Of a stretch of DNA of 64,000 nucleotides, positions 10,065 through 21,260 are shown piece by piece. A program made the translations under genes and the position numbers. The notes under the pieces were generated by a model that ran no database searches, was not told where the DNA came from, and worked only from the letters and a program-made list of their open reading frames with translations. Position 1 is the stretch's first letter, and each line of letters opens with the position of its first letter. The stretch covers positions 1 through 64,000 of the forward strand of contig NMRA01000674.1 of NCBI GenBank assembly GCA_002633005.1, given 5' to 3'. Source of the DNA: Phoronis australis (taxonomy: Eukaryota > Phoronida > Phoronidae).

Positions 10065-13000
10065 GTGAGTATGGTAGTATGGTAGAACAGTAAAAACTTT
10101 TCAATTTGTAATTGCTTAAAATTGTCATTTTTATGCCTAGATGTACATATGCAGTGTCTTCGTGAGATTTGGCAGATATGTTCTTAAGAAGCTGAAAAGA
10201 AGTGACGGCGAATATTGGACCAGTCAGATTACTGCTGTGTGGCCTTGTGGTAGTTTTGAACATTTTCCCTTGTATCTTCAATGTTCTGTGACGGATTTTC
10301 ATGAAATTGGCAAATTGGTTTTTATTAAGGAGACTTCTGCATCTTCCCTTTTTCAGATTTTTTATAATCTTCGCCTCTGTTTTTTGGACTTTGCCTATCT
10401 GTCCCCTAAACTACTAGAAAGATCATTATGAAAAATGATGGATGGGTTACCCATGCCAAACGACATATGGAGGTCGCAAAGCATTGTTTAATTTGCGAGA
10501 TCCATGCGACAGGCGTAAGTGGGTCGCATGATTATCGCCTATGGGACACTTCCATTGTTTTCCTTTGTTGCATCTTTGTTGGACATAACACTACAGATCG
10601 CATGAATATCATACCTTTGGCGCACATCACCCCGTTACCGATAAATGCTTGCCATGATGTTTATTATAAGAAAGAAAAACAAAGTGAACAATGGGTACAC
10701 CGATCTATCAATCGATAACTATGCAATGAACTTGCCACCTAGTTTTCCGTGGGTAATCTGCTGAGAAAACCAAACCTGGCATTGATTTTCAGATGGGTCC
10801 AACTATTGTAGTATCTACGTCTGTATCTCCTTAACCCCATACAAGATCTTTATGAAATTCGGAACGCTTTTCTATCAATGTGGCAACTTATGATGACTAC
10901 TGCTCTGCCCCCTAGTGACAGTTTTAGTTTTTATACTTGCTCTGTCTGTTCTTCAAAGTTCCTTGATGAACTTTCATGAAATTTGGCAAATAAGTTTCAG
11001 TAAACAACAACTTTCCATTTTTGCAGGGGTCTGACTACTGTAGTGCCCTTTAATGACAATTTGTTTTGCATCTGTGGCTGTATTTCCAAAACCCTTTTTA
11101 GGATCTTTGTGAAATTTGGCAAGTGTACTCCTATGTATGTGATAATGTACGATGACTTCTTTTGGACAGAGCCCATTACGGTAATACTGTGTCTTATTTT
11201 TCATGTTTGCCTTTGTACCTTCACAATTCCTTGATGGATTTTCATGAAATTTAATTATTCATAAGTTCTTATTGCGAAGACGACAATGCCTTTCCATTTT
11301 GAATGCAGTCAACATATTGTGCGCCATCTAGTGGTCATTTTTATGACATTAATTAGCACTTGAGGAAGCATACCGTTTGCTGTGCAGTCTTGGACTCATT
11401 TCAATGCTTTACGTTTCTGTCATTTTATTTTACAGAGGTTGACTACCCCACTGCTAGCCTCATTAAAACCGTCAAGCACACACTCGGCTTTGTTTCAACT
11501 AAATACACACTTTTCTGACTGACGTCCTTACTTGGAATCTCACCAAACTTGTCTGCCTTTTTGTTGTTTACTTTCTAATTTTAAAAAGGCTGTAGAGAAT
11601 ACACAATACTTCGTTTGTTATTTTGTAATCGTTTCGCAGCTGGTCAATTAATTACAAACTTTAAGTATAACTACAAGCTCTAAGTGTAAGTAAAAGACAT
11701 CATTACAGTCCGTCGGACAAAGTTTGCATCAGTTGATATGTCCAGCTATAGTCTGTACAGTCAAGTTCAACTAGAGTACTTCTGTTTCTGCTTGTGCCTA
11801 ATTTTGGGGGTGTTCATTTTTATGCGCCCACATATTTTTATGTGGTCGCATATCGCCGTCATCTCTGTCTGGGCGTCCGGCATCCGCAGCTGTATCTCCT
11901 AAACCCCTGGCAGGATCGTATTGAAATTTGGCAGGTGTGTTCCTATGGGGTCTACGACAGAGGGCGACGAGTTTCAGACGGACTCGAATACCGCTGTGCC
12001 CCCTGGTGGCAATTTTATTTTTTTACGTTTGCCTCTATCTTCAAAGGTCTTCTACCGATTTTCATGAACTTTGGTACATAGGCATCTATTAATGAGTTGA
12101 TGCTATCCTCCCGTTTTCGGATTGCTTCGATGGATTTTGCGCCATCTAGTGGCCATTTTTACTATTTTCGAGTCGTTTTTTGGCGTCCGATCCTCTAACA
12201 ACCAAACCACTCTAAGGATAATTGTGAAAATTGGCATGTATGGTCTTATTATGAAGAAGACAGTTGACGATGATTTTCCGATGACTTTGACTACTGTGGC
12301 ACCTCCCAGTGGTAGTTTTCTTTGTTTTTGCGCCCATGGCTGTATCTCCTAAACTCTCCACAGGATCTTTATTAAATTTAGCAAATGTATTTATATAAAG
12401 TTGACAACAGACGACGACGACGACTTTCGAACAGATGGGTGTACCGGTGTGCCCCCTAGTGGCAGTTTTAGTTTTTACATTTATCACTGTATCTTCAAAG
12501 GTACACAACGGATTTCCATAAAATTTGTCACATAGACATCCATTAGTGAGGTGATGCTAGCCATTCATCTTCAGATTGATTCAAGGTTTTTACGCCACCT
12601 AGTGACCATTTTTGTTGTTTTTTAGTCTGTTTTGTGGCGTTCGTCCTTCTGTCAACCAAACCACTCTAAGGATGATTGTGAAAGTTGGCATGTGTGTACT
12701 TTCTATTGCCGATGATTTTCTGACGACTTCGACTACTGTGGCTCCTCGTAGTGGCGGTTTTGTTTTTTTTTTGCACCCATACCTGTGTCTCCTAAGCCCT
12801 CTGCAGAATCTTTGTTAAATTTAGCATGTGTATTTATAGGAAGTCAACAAGAGAAGATGACGACTTTTAGACGGATCCGATGAACACTGTGCCTCCTAGT
12901 GGCAATTTCGTTTTTTTTGTTTTCCTCTGTTTATCTGAAGTTCCTAAGGGAATTTTAATTTAAGTTGTTAAGTGGCTTTCTTTTAAAGCAACAATGACAT

Positions 13001-13197
13001 TGTTTTGGTTTTCAGACAGATTCGACGTATTTTGCGCCATCTAGGGGTCATTTTAATGATGCAAATAAACAATCCTAATAGCACACCATTTGTGATGCAT
13101 TCGTGGGCGCATTTCACCGTTCTGTGTTGCTCTTGTTTAAAGTTTCAAGAGCTCAGTTACCTATTTGCTAAAGAACATTGTATTTTTCTCTTTTTAG
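10065..13197 (+). other. MRPS34 intron filled with repeats
   Basis: The intron is 3.13 kb from GTGAGT to CTCTTTTTAG. Its left half (10065-11400) contains diverged units with the phrase TTTCATGAAATT(T/G)GGCA and isolated motifs at 10906-10920 and 11321-11336. Its right half is the ordered array at 11821-13135. No independent gene is supported inside it. Confidence 0.75.
11821..13135 (+). repeat. trimeric repeat array with CTCF-like cores
   Basis: The array opens with a hairpin, ATGCGCCCACATA/TATGTGGTCGCAT (11822-11851), and continues as monomers of about 150 bp in the order B-A-C. Each monomer ends in a motif built around CTAGTGG. B sites: 11996-12012, 12449-12465, 12889-12904. A sites: 12139-12155, 12593-12608, 13034-13050. 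C sites: 12297-12316, 12738-12757. Same-type sites are 440-454 bp apart. Each monomer also carries a TTTCATGAA(A)TTTGG-like phrase. The reverse complements (for example AATTGCCACCAGGGGGCAC) resemble the conserved bilaterian CTCF core. Binding is inference. Confidence 0.8.
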
Positions 13198-13533
13198 GAC
13201 TTGCGCAAGGGCATTGTCTGGTGCAAGCAAGTTTTCCGAGGGAAGAAGTTCGAGGGTGAGTGGAAATTAACTTCGGGACATAAGCCTGACTGGCACCTGT
13301 TGAGCAAAGAAGAGGCAGTTGAATATTGTTCATTGGACTCGTCCAAGTCAGTCCCCCCCAACATTGTGCCAGACAGGGTTGAGTGTCCACCACTATTGCG
13401 TCTTATGGAGGAGACTAAGATGAGAGATGTTGGACTTGAAGTGAGTGAGCCATTTATGTTAGACATTGACATACAAAGGGGATTCCATAACAACGCCATC
13501 CAGGAGAGTGAGTTGAGAGGAACTGCTGCATAG
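13198..13533 (+). CDS. MRPS34: bS34m-like mitochondrial ribosomal protein, last exon
   Basis: The exon starts after TTTTTAG (AG 13196-13197) and runs 111 codons to a TAG. The peptide opens DLRKGIVWCKQVFRGKKFEGEW, followed by HKPDWHLLSKEEA. This matches the family pattern of a K-x-W-G/C-x-x-F-(R)-GK strand, a DW-x-L/V-x-K-x-EE segment, then P-PLLR-x-M and a short EP-x-ML segment near the C-terminus (here SEPFMLDIDIQRG). The last 25 or so residues are variable in the family. Together with the exon at 9882 this covers roughly the C-terminal three quarters of the protein. The product acts in the mitochondrial small ribosomal subunit. Confidence 0.85.
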   Translation, partial: DLRKGIVWCKQVFRGKKFEGEWKLTSGHKPDWHLLSKEEAVEYCSLDSSKSVPPNIVPDRVECPPLLRLMEETKMRDVGLEVSEPFMLDIDIQRGFHNNAIQESELRGTAA

Positions 13534-14284
13534 CAGTGTAGAGTAAACTTGGTATTTATTTGCTGCCATTCAGCCATTCTTTGGCCATTTTCACTTCACG
13601 AATTACAGTCAGCTATAGTCACTACATATCCAAGGGAACAGAGGGAACACCCATAGTCATCTGTTGTGAACTGTTGACCTTTGAACCTGACAATGGTCCA
13701 ACCATATTATGGACAGACTGGAATCTTCCAGGTAGCTGAAAGTAAACTGAAGAACTTCATTGTCATATGCAATAGTATGCATGTCTTTTGTTTATATCCA
13801 GCTGACTAGAATTATTATAGTTTGTGAGCTGAAAGCTTTTCACAGTGTTCTTACTCAGGCTAAAGATTTGGTCACTCCTTTTAATTCTCTGTTTACTGGG
13901 ACCATAAGATCATTGTGTGTAACTGTGAGTCAACTGTTGGACTTAGTTCACTGTCACTATGTCAGACTGATTGCTCATCCCTGTTTCACAAGTAGTGTTC
14001 ATGTTGGGGCCTGTTTTTTAGTGACAGTGTTGCTTTAGTTGTTATAATTTTCCATTTGTCAGAAGAAATTAATCAAGTAGTGAAATGAGGCGAATTAATA
14101 CTTCTAGTTTGACATGATCATAAGGTCATTCTTCACTTATTTCACACAAAAATAATTGTTAAAATTATGATTTTTTTTCCATTCTCCAACTGCTTACCTA
14201 TATGTGTTTTATGTCAAGTACACATTAGAAACCAAACCTCACTTGAATTTTCTTTATATTCATTTTTTTTCACAAATTTGACAA

Positions 14285-14290
14285 AATAAA
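14285..14290 (+). terminator. candidate polyadenylation signal for MRPS34
   Basis: AATAAA lies 750 bp after the MRPS34 stop in AT-rich 3'UTR-like sequence. A second AATAAA at 14506-14511 is an equally good candidate. No transcript evidence is available to choose between them. Confidence 0.4.
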
Positions 14291-14529
14291 AGTCTGCTTA
14301 TCTGCCATGTTGTATGCTGAATTGTAATTTAGTTTTTAAGTTGCAGATGTTGGGCCTCCAAAAGTCCGTGCAGTTTCCCTTTAATACTCTATAATCTTTG
14401 ATCTCCCCTCACATTGCATTTTGACATGTACCTGTACAGTCTGTTTTCCACCTGTGTCACTTGATTGAATAATGTGAACTTTTGCCTTGAGAACAGTTTA
14501 CAGTGAATAAACCGAAACGTTGGATCAGT

Positions 14530-17500
14530 ATATCTTTGTTTACTTACTCGCTAATTTTATAGTCTTTAGGCCAAAAATGGCATAATTAGTTCCAGTTTGT
14601 ATTCCACATATCTTGAAACCTGCTCCTCACAGCTGGCATCAAGTGAGACTGGATAAAAAAGGAAGGATTGCAACCCACTTCAGCAGACATAAGTGACATT
14701 GGAGAAAAAGAATTCGGCCCATTTCAGCTGGCATAAGGTGGCGTTTTTTAGTTAAAGACTACTAAAAAGATTCAGTGTCCAAAAATCCACAGACCAGAAC
14801 CATTGGTTTACTCGATGTTCTCCAGGTGGCGCCTACGAATAAAGGTCTCTCTTTCTGAAGCATGAGTAGATTGGGAACAGAAAGCAGGTCATCAACATGG
14901 GGGTGTTCATGTGATAAGGGATCTGAGTGATGTGATTTACCTGAAAACAGACATTTCTTTGAGAGGATCCCGTGCTTTACTTGCAACACTTATTGAGTTT
15001 CATTATGGTATTTTCTTTGGCCCCATCTGTATTTATCACTCTAGTTGCTGGTGATTTTGTTACCCAAAGTTCACATGGATACTGTGAATGAAACACATGT
15101 CTGCTTCTTACTTGTACAACTTAGTATTTATTGGATTATACAGTACTGCAGTACATTACAAATCAAATCTGATCCATTTTCAAAACTGGATTGGTCACCT
15201 GTTCATCTCTTGTAGTACTGAAAAGTACTAGCTTTTCAAATAGCCTACTTTGGCATGGACAACCTTGTGTTATAGGCATTTTACATTCAAGAATATTTCA
15301 AATAAAAATCGGTTTGAAATATTTTGTTGTTTTTGTGCCCTTTCAAAAGTTAAATATGTCCGTTTATGGTGGCAGCATGTTGCCATGAAATGTGGTGTAG
15401 GAGTAGGCCTAATTTGTATGTGCTCATTGCTGTAATCATGCTGTAATACAGCCGTTTCCATGTTTTTTGTTCTTTTCAAAATGCATAAAGTTTTAGACTA
15501 ACCAGTTATTGTTTTACTGTTGTAGCTTTATATTGACCGGTGTTGATATGTGCTGTGTAGCATGGATTGGTTACCTATAAACTTAGGAAGGGACAAAAAC
15601 CTACTTAACAATTTAAATGCACCCACATCTTTATGTGTATGCATGTGTGCACACAGGGGGGCTTGGGGGGCTTGAACGAGCCCCCGACTTGTCGAAGTGG
15701 GCAAAAAAGTCCACACCAGAGAAAAAAACTTCCAAAAAAGTACAAAACGAGATAAAAGTCCACTAAAAAGGCAGGAACTATCAAAATTCGGCTAATGCAC
15801 AATTCATAGCTCTGAACATAGCCCGTGAATCTTTCTAAAGGGTCCACATTCTCAAAAATTCGAGCACCCCCCAATTTTTAGGCTGCCCAGTGTGGCATGG
15901 TATGCATATTGGCTGTCATTTCCATCCAAGAGTTCGGGAACCCTCCATATATATATTATGCCCTAGTAAACTTTTCGATGGAGATTCTTGAAATTTTGTG
16001 TAGTTCCTGTCAAGGCAGCTGAAGTTGATTTGACTGCTATGTCCATGGCTCCTACTGCCAGATTAATATATTTATACGTTAAGTTGCACAATCGATGTTT
16101 TATAAAATTCAGCAGCTGTAGTTTTCAGTAATGAGAGTTGCACATGTGTGAATTTTCGAATGAATATCGCTGTGCAGTGTCTTGTGCTGGGTACGTAAAA
16201 TCTCTCCAGTTTCTGGAAAAATTTGATTTTCAAAGGCTTCTAACAGTGGTTTGAATGACTCTAATGTTTCAAAAAAATTCAGCTGTAACTGTGATGCAAA
16301 AGCAATATCTTTTTGCGACAAAAATGAGAAAACAAAATTTCACTTGCCCGTCATCTTTGTATACTAAACTGAAATAATGAGTTTCCTTCAGATTTTGCAA
16401 TTTGTGAACGCATATCAACGTTGCTATGCATTGTTCTTATTATTAATAACAATGCAATCGCAGGCCGCAAGAGAAGAGGCCCTGTGGAGTACGTAGTTAC
16501 CGCCACTGAGTGTTACAACCTACTGACATTTTTTTCTGAAAGCGTCCTTGTTTTTATCAGATTCATCAGTGACTGTGCCACGTGTAGCAACACATGGTAC
16601 GAGCCGCCTTTTTTAGAGAAAATTGATTTCTGCTCAGTTTATCAATCTCTAAGGCTTCACCTTTTAACGAGTATTCATTGGAAGATATTCCCTGGATTGG
16701 TTTTCTTTGTTAACTCTTTTCCCCAATGGACTGTTGGTGTATCATTCCAGATTATTACTGTTTCAATGTGATACGAGTTCCAAGCAGGGAAGCAGCTCAT
16801 TCTGCCCAAGGGGAAACTCACTAGACTCAACATAGTTATACAGCTATTTTGGGTAAACATTTGTCTGCCTCAGCTTAATTTGTCTAATAATAATGTTTAC
16901 CCATAACTCCATAATAATAATGTTTACCCATAACTCCATAGACATCAGAGGTAATTGAGTCTATGTGTAATTAGCTTGATGCCAGATTAAGAGAGAATTA
17001 TAAACTTACGAGTGTAACCACTTAATCCGCCTGCCAGAGACAAGCATTGGTGAATAGACCCTAAACTGCAGCGTGGTTAAAGCGGCTATAAACCCACATT
17101 CTTTCCTCAAAGCGAACTTTACCTTTTGTTGTAAAATTGGTATCAACTTATTCCTTACTCAGACAAGATGGGATTTTTCAGGTTTGCAATTAGTTCATTA
17201 TTCATTCAGATCATGCTGGCGCGTAAAATGGCAAGCTGTGACAAGCCAACTCGTGAAGCCTGGTGGCTCAAGCAACAACGAACTGCCACTGAATTCTTTC
17301 GAACACCTGGGCAGAGTTCAGTAACTGCGAGAAAATTCAGCTAAAATCCCGTGCTCTCGTTGAGAATACACGACGATATCTCGCGGAATCCCAGCGACTG
17401 AGATCTTAGTGATTTTCTAGCGAGAGAAGCGTGACTGAACTCTCCTGAAATCGTCTGCAATTTCACTAAGTTAAAATTTGAGACCAATTTCCTATTAAAC

Positions 17501-17836
17501 CTTAAGTGGTCAAATGAAAAGTTGATTTTATTGCGTTAGAAAGCCGGTTCCTTTGCCGCTTTAATTTGATATTTGATGATGCCACATTTCAGACCCATGG
17601 CTGGGACTGTAAAAATGGTTCTGAAACACACAAGCTGGCCGAGTTAGAGCAATGATTGATATCTGAATCCTTTCAAGTAAAATCTCCTGTGCACAAAATC
17701 TGTGCTGTTAGTTATAAGGGAGAATTCGCAAACGTGTGTTCAGTCTGTCAGCTGTGTCGGAGCGCGCATTTGTCACGGAGAAGGTGCTGTGTGTCCCTTT
17801 CTCACAGCTGAGCCCCTTCCCTTGCACCGTTTTTTT
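14530..17836. other. intergenic, mostly nothing recognised
   Basis: No gene is supported. A remnant of the repeat-opening hairpin is visible at 15618-15645 (ATGCACCCACATC...TATGCAT), not followed by the usual monomers. A perfect 27-bp tandem duplication (TAATAATAATGTTTACCC...) occupies 16885-16938. Isolated open frames such as 16421-16771 lack splice context and family features. Confidence 0.5.
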
Positions 17837-18990
17837 ATGCGCCCACATATTTATATGTGGACGCATTATGCCGTCATCTCCGTCCGTCCGGGCGGCGTCC
17901 GTTCGGCGTCCGCTGCTTTATCTCCAAAACCCTTTGACATACGTTCATGAAATTTGGCACATATGAAGTTCCATTCATGAATGGGACGGCATGTGCGAAC
18001 TTTCGGACGGATCCGACTACCGGTGTGCCCCCTAGTGGCAATTTTAGTTTTTTACGCTTACCTTTGTATCTTCAAAAGTCCTGAACGGATTTTCATGAAA
18101 TTTGGTATGTAGGCACTTATTAGTGAGATGACGTTATCCTGCCGTTTTCAGATGGATTCGACATAGTTTGCGCCACCTAGTGGCTATTATTAGTGTTTTC
18201 GAGTCTGTTTTTGTGCGTCCACCCCTCTATCAACCAAACCACTCGAAGGATGATTGTGAAAATTGGCGTGTACGTTCTTACTATGAAGAGGACGGTTGAC
18301 GCTGATTTTCAGACGGTTTGGACTACTGTGGCGCCTCCTAGTGGCAGTTTTGTTTTTTTTGCGCCTATGGCTGTATCTCCTAAACCGTTCGCACGATCTT
18401 TACGAAATTTAATAAGTGTATTTATATTATGTTAACAACAGACGATGACGACTTTTGGACGGATCCGCCTACCAGTGTGCCCCCTAGTGGCAATTTTTAT
18501 TTTTTTACGTTTACCTCTGTATCTCCACAAGTCCTTAACGGATTTTCATGAAATTTGGTATGTAGACACCTATTAGTGCGATGACGCTATCCTCCCGTTT
18601 TCGGATGGATTAGACCTAGTTTGCGACACCCAGTGGCCATTTTTACTGTTTTTGAGTCTGTTTTTTGGCGTCCACCCCTCTATCAACCAAACCGCTCTAA
18701 GTATGATTGTGAAAATTGGCATGTACGTTCTTACTATGAAGAGGACGGTTGACGCTGAATTTCCCACGACTTTGATTACTGTGGCGCCTCCTAGTGGCAG
18801 TTTTTTTTCCGCCCATGGCTGTATCTCCTAAACCGTTTGCAGGATCTTTACTAAATTTAGCTAGTGTATTTATGTGATGTTGACAACGGACGATGACGAC
18901 TTTAGGATGATTCTGACTACCGGTATGCCTCTAGTGGCAATTTTAGTATTTTACATTGACCTCTGTATTTTCATAGGTCTTCAGGTGTAT
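17837..18990 (+). repeat. second trimeric array with CTCF-like cores
   Basis: This has the same architecture as 11821-13135: opening hairpin ATGCGCCCACATA...TATGTGGACGCAT (17837-17866), then monomers in the order B-A-C-B-A-C. B sites at 18024-18041 and 18476-18492 read GTGCCCCCTAGTGGCAA. A sites are at 18170-18186 and 18623-18639. C sites at 18328-18347 and 18781-18800 read GTGGCGCCTCCTAGTGGCAG. Same-type spacing is 452-453 bp. The array decays after 18900 and its right end is not clear. Confidence 0.8.
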
Positions 18991-20180
18991 ACTTTGTGTT
19001 ACTAATCTATTTTGAAACTGGTTTGGTGTCTGCGAGTGGTCTAAATCAAAGACTGTTTTTGTGATGTTTTTTGCAGCTGTGTAAATTTAACTTCTGTTCT
19101 TTTACCTTGTTTCGTTTCTCTCAGTGGGAATCTCTCATTCTTGAAGTTTATTTTATTTGTTGTCTTTGACATGCTAGCAAAAAATCAGGTTATATCAGTT
19201 TGATCAGTTAAAGAGCATTGTGATATTTTTGTTTATCGGTACTCCAGTTCATTGGGTTTGAAAAAAGTTGAGATATGTCACTGCTTTATATCCAAATATT
19301 ATTTCCAAAAGGTTGCATTTGTGTTGGTCGTTAAGTTTGGTCTCAAAAAGTCTGCTTGAATGAAATCATTGGTCTCGTGTTCGTACACATGGCTCAGTTA
19401 GAGTGATGTAGAACAGTTCCTGAAGAGTTATTTCCTGCTGGAAAACAGGTTGTAAAATTCATGCTGGTGCCGAGAAGTTGTCGTTAGCCCACTGTGCCGT
19501 TTGTGGGATCCAATTTATCTATCCTCAGACGCTAATTGTCTCTACTTCTCTGTCCAGTGCCTAATTTGGTCGACTGGCGAGAAGCGCACGATTACAATCA
19601 AGTCTGGCTCAGAAGCGTCCAATGTCTGGGATGTTTCCTAGTATGAATCACCGTAGTGTCAAGAATAATCACTGGTAATAAAAACCATTGTTAATTATCT
19701 AGAACAACAAATTAGAGGGGTTGATAGCCTAAATGTCAATATAAAGAGATAGAGAGAGAAATGGTCATAGAAATGTGAAGATGCTTGATTGTTTTAACAG
19801 GTGTTTTAATTGATGGCTGCGATATTGAGTGTTTGTGTGAGCAAGGTGGTTCACTGGACCTAGTCTACGAATGTGTATACTATTTATTACGTATGGTTAC
19901 CCAATAACCACCGGTGATTAGTAATAGGCTATCGAGTTTGTAGAATGCATTTTCTGCCTGGTAAACAGTTTTTCGAGTCGTGTACTGCAACCAAGTCAAA
20001 GTTTTGGATGACATTGAAAAACAGCGTTTACACTGTTCATGTAGTAAGATGGTCAAGCGAGCCCTGGCTTATCTCACAGAAAGAAAAAAAATCATGTGGG
20101 TGAGCGACATTCATTTGGAGATGACAAGGGCAACTCAACGAAATTGTGCACCACACACACACAACAAGAGTAACAAAACG
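18991..20180. other. intergenic, nothing recognised
   Basis: AT-rich sequence with no supported gene, RNA or repeat on either strand. Confidence 0.5.
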
Positions 20181-20990
20181 TTCCAATCTACAAGCAAACT
20201 ATTACTACTACCATTGTTAACTACTGTCACTAACTACTACTAGGTTCTACTATTCTATTATTACTAATACTGCTACTACTTATCACTGCCACTAATTACT
20301 AAATACTAGCGCTACTTCTAGTATTGCTGCTACTACTACTACTACTACTACTGCTACTGCTACTGCTATTACTACTACTACTGCTACTACTACTACTACT
20401 GCTACTACTACCACTACTACTACTNNNNNNNNNNNNNNNNNNNNNNNNNNNNNNNNNNNNNNNNNNNNNNNNNNNNNNNNNNNNNNNNNNNNNNNNNNNN
20501 NNNNNNNNNNNNNNNNNNNNNNNNNNNNNNNNNNNNNNNNNNNNNNNNNNNNNNNNNNNNNNNNNNNNNNNNNNNNNNNNNNNNNNNNNNNNNNNNNNNN
20601 NNNNNNNNNNNNNNNNNNNNNNNNNNNNNNNNNNNNNNNNNNNNNNNNNNNNNNNNNNNNNNNNNNNNNNNNNNNNNNNNNNNNNNNNNNNNNNNNNNNN
20701 NNNNNNNNNNNNNNNNNNNNNNNNNNNNNNNNNNNNNNNNNNNNNNNNNNNNNNNNNNNNNNNNNNNNNNNNNNNNNNNNNNNNNNNNNNNNNNNNNNNN
20801 NNNNNNNNNNNCTACTGCTACTATACTACTACTACTTCTAACTACTACTACTATACTACTACTACTTCTAACTACTACTACTATACTACTACTACTTCTA
20901 ACTACTACTACTATACTACTACTACTTCTAACTACTACTAGTATTGATGCTACTACTGCTACTGCCACTACCACCACCCACTACCACCAC

Positions 20991-21033
<43 letters not shown>

Positions 21034-21200
21034 CCTAATAATAATAATAATCCTGATAATAAATAATAGTAATAGTAACTACTACTAGTAGTATTGTTGG
21101 TACTACAACAACAACAACAACTACTACTACTACTACTACCACTTCTGCTAATAACTAGTATTGGTACTACTGTTGCTGCTGCTGCTTTCACTAGTACTAG

Positions 21201-21238
<38 letters not shown>

Positions 21239-21260
21239 TTATTAGTAATAGTAATAGAAA
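20181..21260. repeat. CTA/ACT trinucleotide satellite with sequencing gap
   Basis: Long runs of CTA/ACT and related triplets begin near 20200. Positions 20425-20811 are 387 Ns. After the gap come four near-perfect copies of a 30-bp unit (CTACTACTATACTACTACTA...TTCTAA, 20814-20940), then (TAA)n at 20988-21033 and another ACT run at 21205-21240. The leucine-, tyrosine- or valine-rich open frames here are translations of the satellite and not proteins. The true array length is unknown because of the gap. Confidence 0.9.
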
